Below, piece by piece: positions 29,981-30,264 of a stretch of 30,264 bases of DNA. Source of the stretch: JAWWPG01 sp037719575. GTDB taxonomy: Bacteria; Actinomycetota; Actinomycetes; Propionibacteriales; Nocardioidaceae. The notes under the pieces are model-generated. The model was not told where the DNA came from. It was given only the letters and a program-made list of their open reading frames with translations, and ran no database searches. The translations under genes were made by a program, and so were the position numbers. How positions within the stretch are numbered: the stretch's first letter is position 1; each line of letters opens with the position of its first letter. The DNA is taken from the NCBI GenBank assembly GCA_037719575.1, contig JBBJMF010000028.1, forward strand, positions 1 through 30,264, given 5' to 3'.

Positions 29981-30146
29981 CCCGCCGCCCTGGCTGGTCA
30001 GCGCGCTGGTTCTGCCTGGCTCGCCTCGCAACGCCCCTTGTGCAGCGCAGATCTGGATGACAGAGGGGCGTCTGCCACGTGAGCCACGCAAGTCCGGGAC
30101 TGATGCGTCGGAGCACAGTGTCGGCGGTGTCGGGGAGACTAGCCGG
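29981..30146. other. Intergenic stretch before the helicase gene
   Basis: No gene recognised. A GGGGAG element at about 30132–30137 could serve as the ribosome binding site for the ATG at 30147, though the spacing is on the long side. Confidence 0.4.
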
Positions 30147-30264
30147 ATGACCGAACCAGCCGCCGAGATGGCCGCGTTCTCCCCCGTGGCGCGGGCGTGG
30201 TTCGCCGATGCCTTCGCGGCGCCGACCCCGTCGCAGCTCGGCGCCTGGCAGGCGATCGCCGGCG
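30147..30264 (+). CDS. Lhr-type ATP-dependent helicase, N-terminal fragment (cut by window end)
   Basis: Only 39 codons are present. FSPVARAWFADAFAAPTPSQLGAWQAIAG matches the opening of Lhr (long helicase-related) proteins, where FSPxxRxWFxxxFxxPTxxQxxAWxAI precedes the Walker A motif. Lhr helicases are about 1500 residues in actinobacteria and belong to the mitomycin/UV damage response. The rest lies outside the window. Confidence 0.75.
   Translation, partial: MTEPAAEMAAFSPVARAWFADAFAAPTPSQLGAWQAIAG

Overview
The window is high-GC actinobacterial chromosome. The gene content (DUF3046–recA–recX neighbourhood, rny, miaB, TAnnnT-type -10 boxes with leaderless starts, an actinobacterial LexA box, a mycobacterial-type intein in RecA) points to Actinomycetia. 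A Nocardioides-like member of Propionibacteriales is my best guess, but that assignment is inference from style, not from a marker search.

Left part (1–4446): a DadA-type FAD amine/amino-acid oxidase lies downstream of the tRNA methylthiotransferase miaB. Next come a decayed vapBC-type toxin–antitoxin locus (both partners damaged by one deletion, plus a frameshift) and an NAD-dependent epimerase-like protein. At 4559–7319 is a three-gene ABC-2 exporter (two permeases, one ATPase). Its second junction holds an 80-bp tandem duplication that repeats the ribosome binding site and start, creating two translationally coupled 27-residue micro-ORFs. At 7397–9683 is a small leftward operon: a Nudix–GNAT fusion, an AraC regulator and a VOC protein.

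Centre (9729–15718): rny (RNase Y), a nucleotidyltransferase, recX, a recA interrupted by a 364-residue homing intein at the same site as the M. leprae RecA intein, and DUF3046. The recA upstream region shows both a LexA box inside a promoter spacer and a second, PafBC-like promoter. The extein DNA next to the intein has codon use unlike the rest of recA, as expected of a co-conversion tract left by homing.

Right-centre (15796–24500) is the most interesting region. On the minus strand lie MTA phosphorylase and an SDR sugar epimerase (stop/start overlap), then a divergent polytopic membrane protein, then six overlapping genes: GT2 polyprenyl-phosphate glycosyltransferase-like, a DUF2064(TIGR04282)–methyltransferase fusion, a membrane-anchored molybdopterin oxidoreductase, a small membrane protein, a response regulator and a histidine kinase. 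Order and orientation resemble the M. tuberculosis Rv0535–Rv0541c region that I recall being tied to the methylthioxylose cap of lipoarabinomannan. I propose that the cluster turns methylthioribose-1-phosphate from MTA salvage into a sulfur-containing pentose for a cell-surface glycan, with an added methyltransferase, a Moco enzyme and its own two-component control.

Right end (24564–30264): a second ABC-2 exporter (ATPase and two permeases); an ECF sigma factor overlapping a membrane-anchored Asp-box beta-propeller protein that is probably its sensor or antagonist; a P-loop kinase-like gene sitting between two imperfect 32-bp copies of the propeller gene's 3' end; and the first codons of an Lhr-type helicase cut by the window edge. 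No tRNA, rRNA, IS element or CRISPR array was seen.
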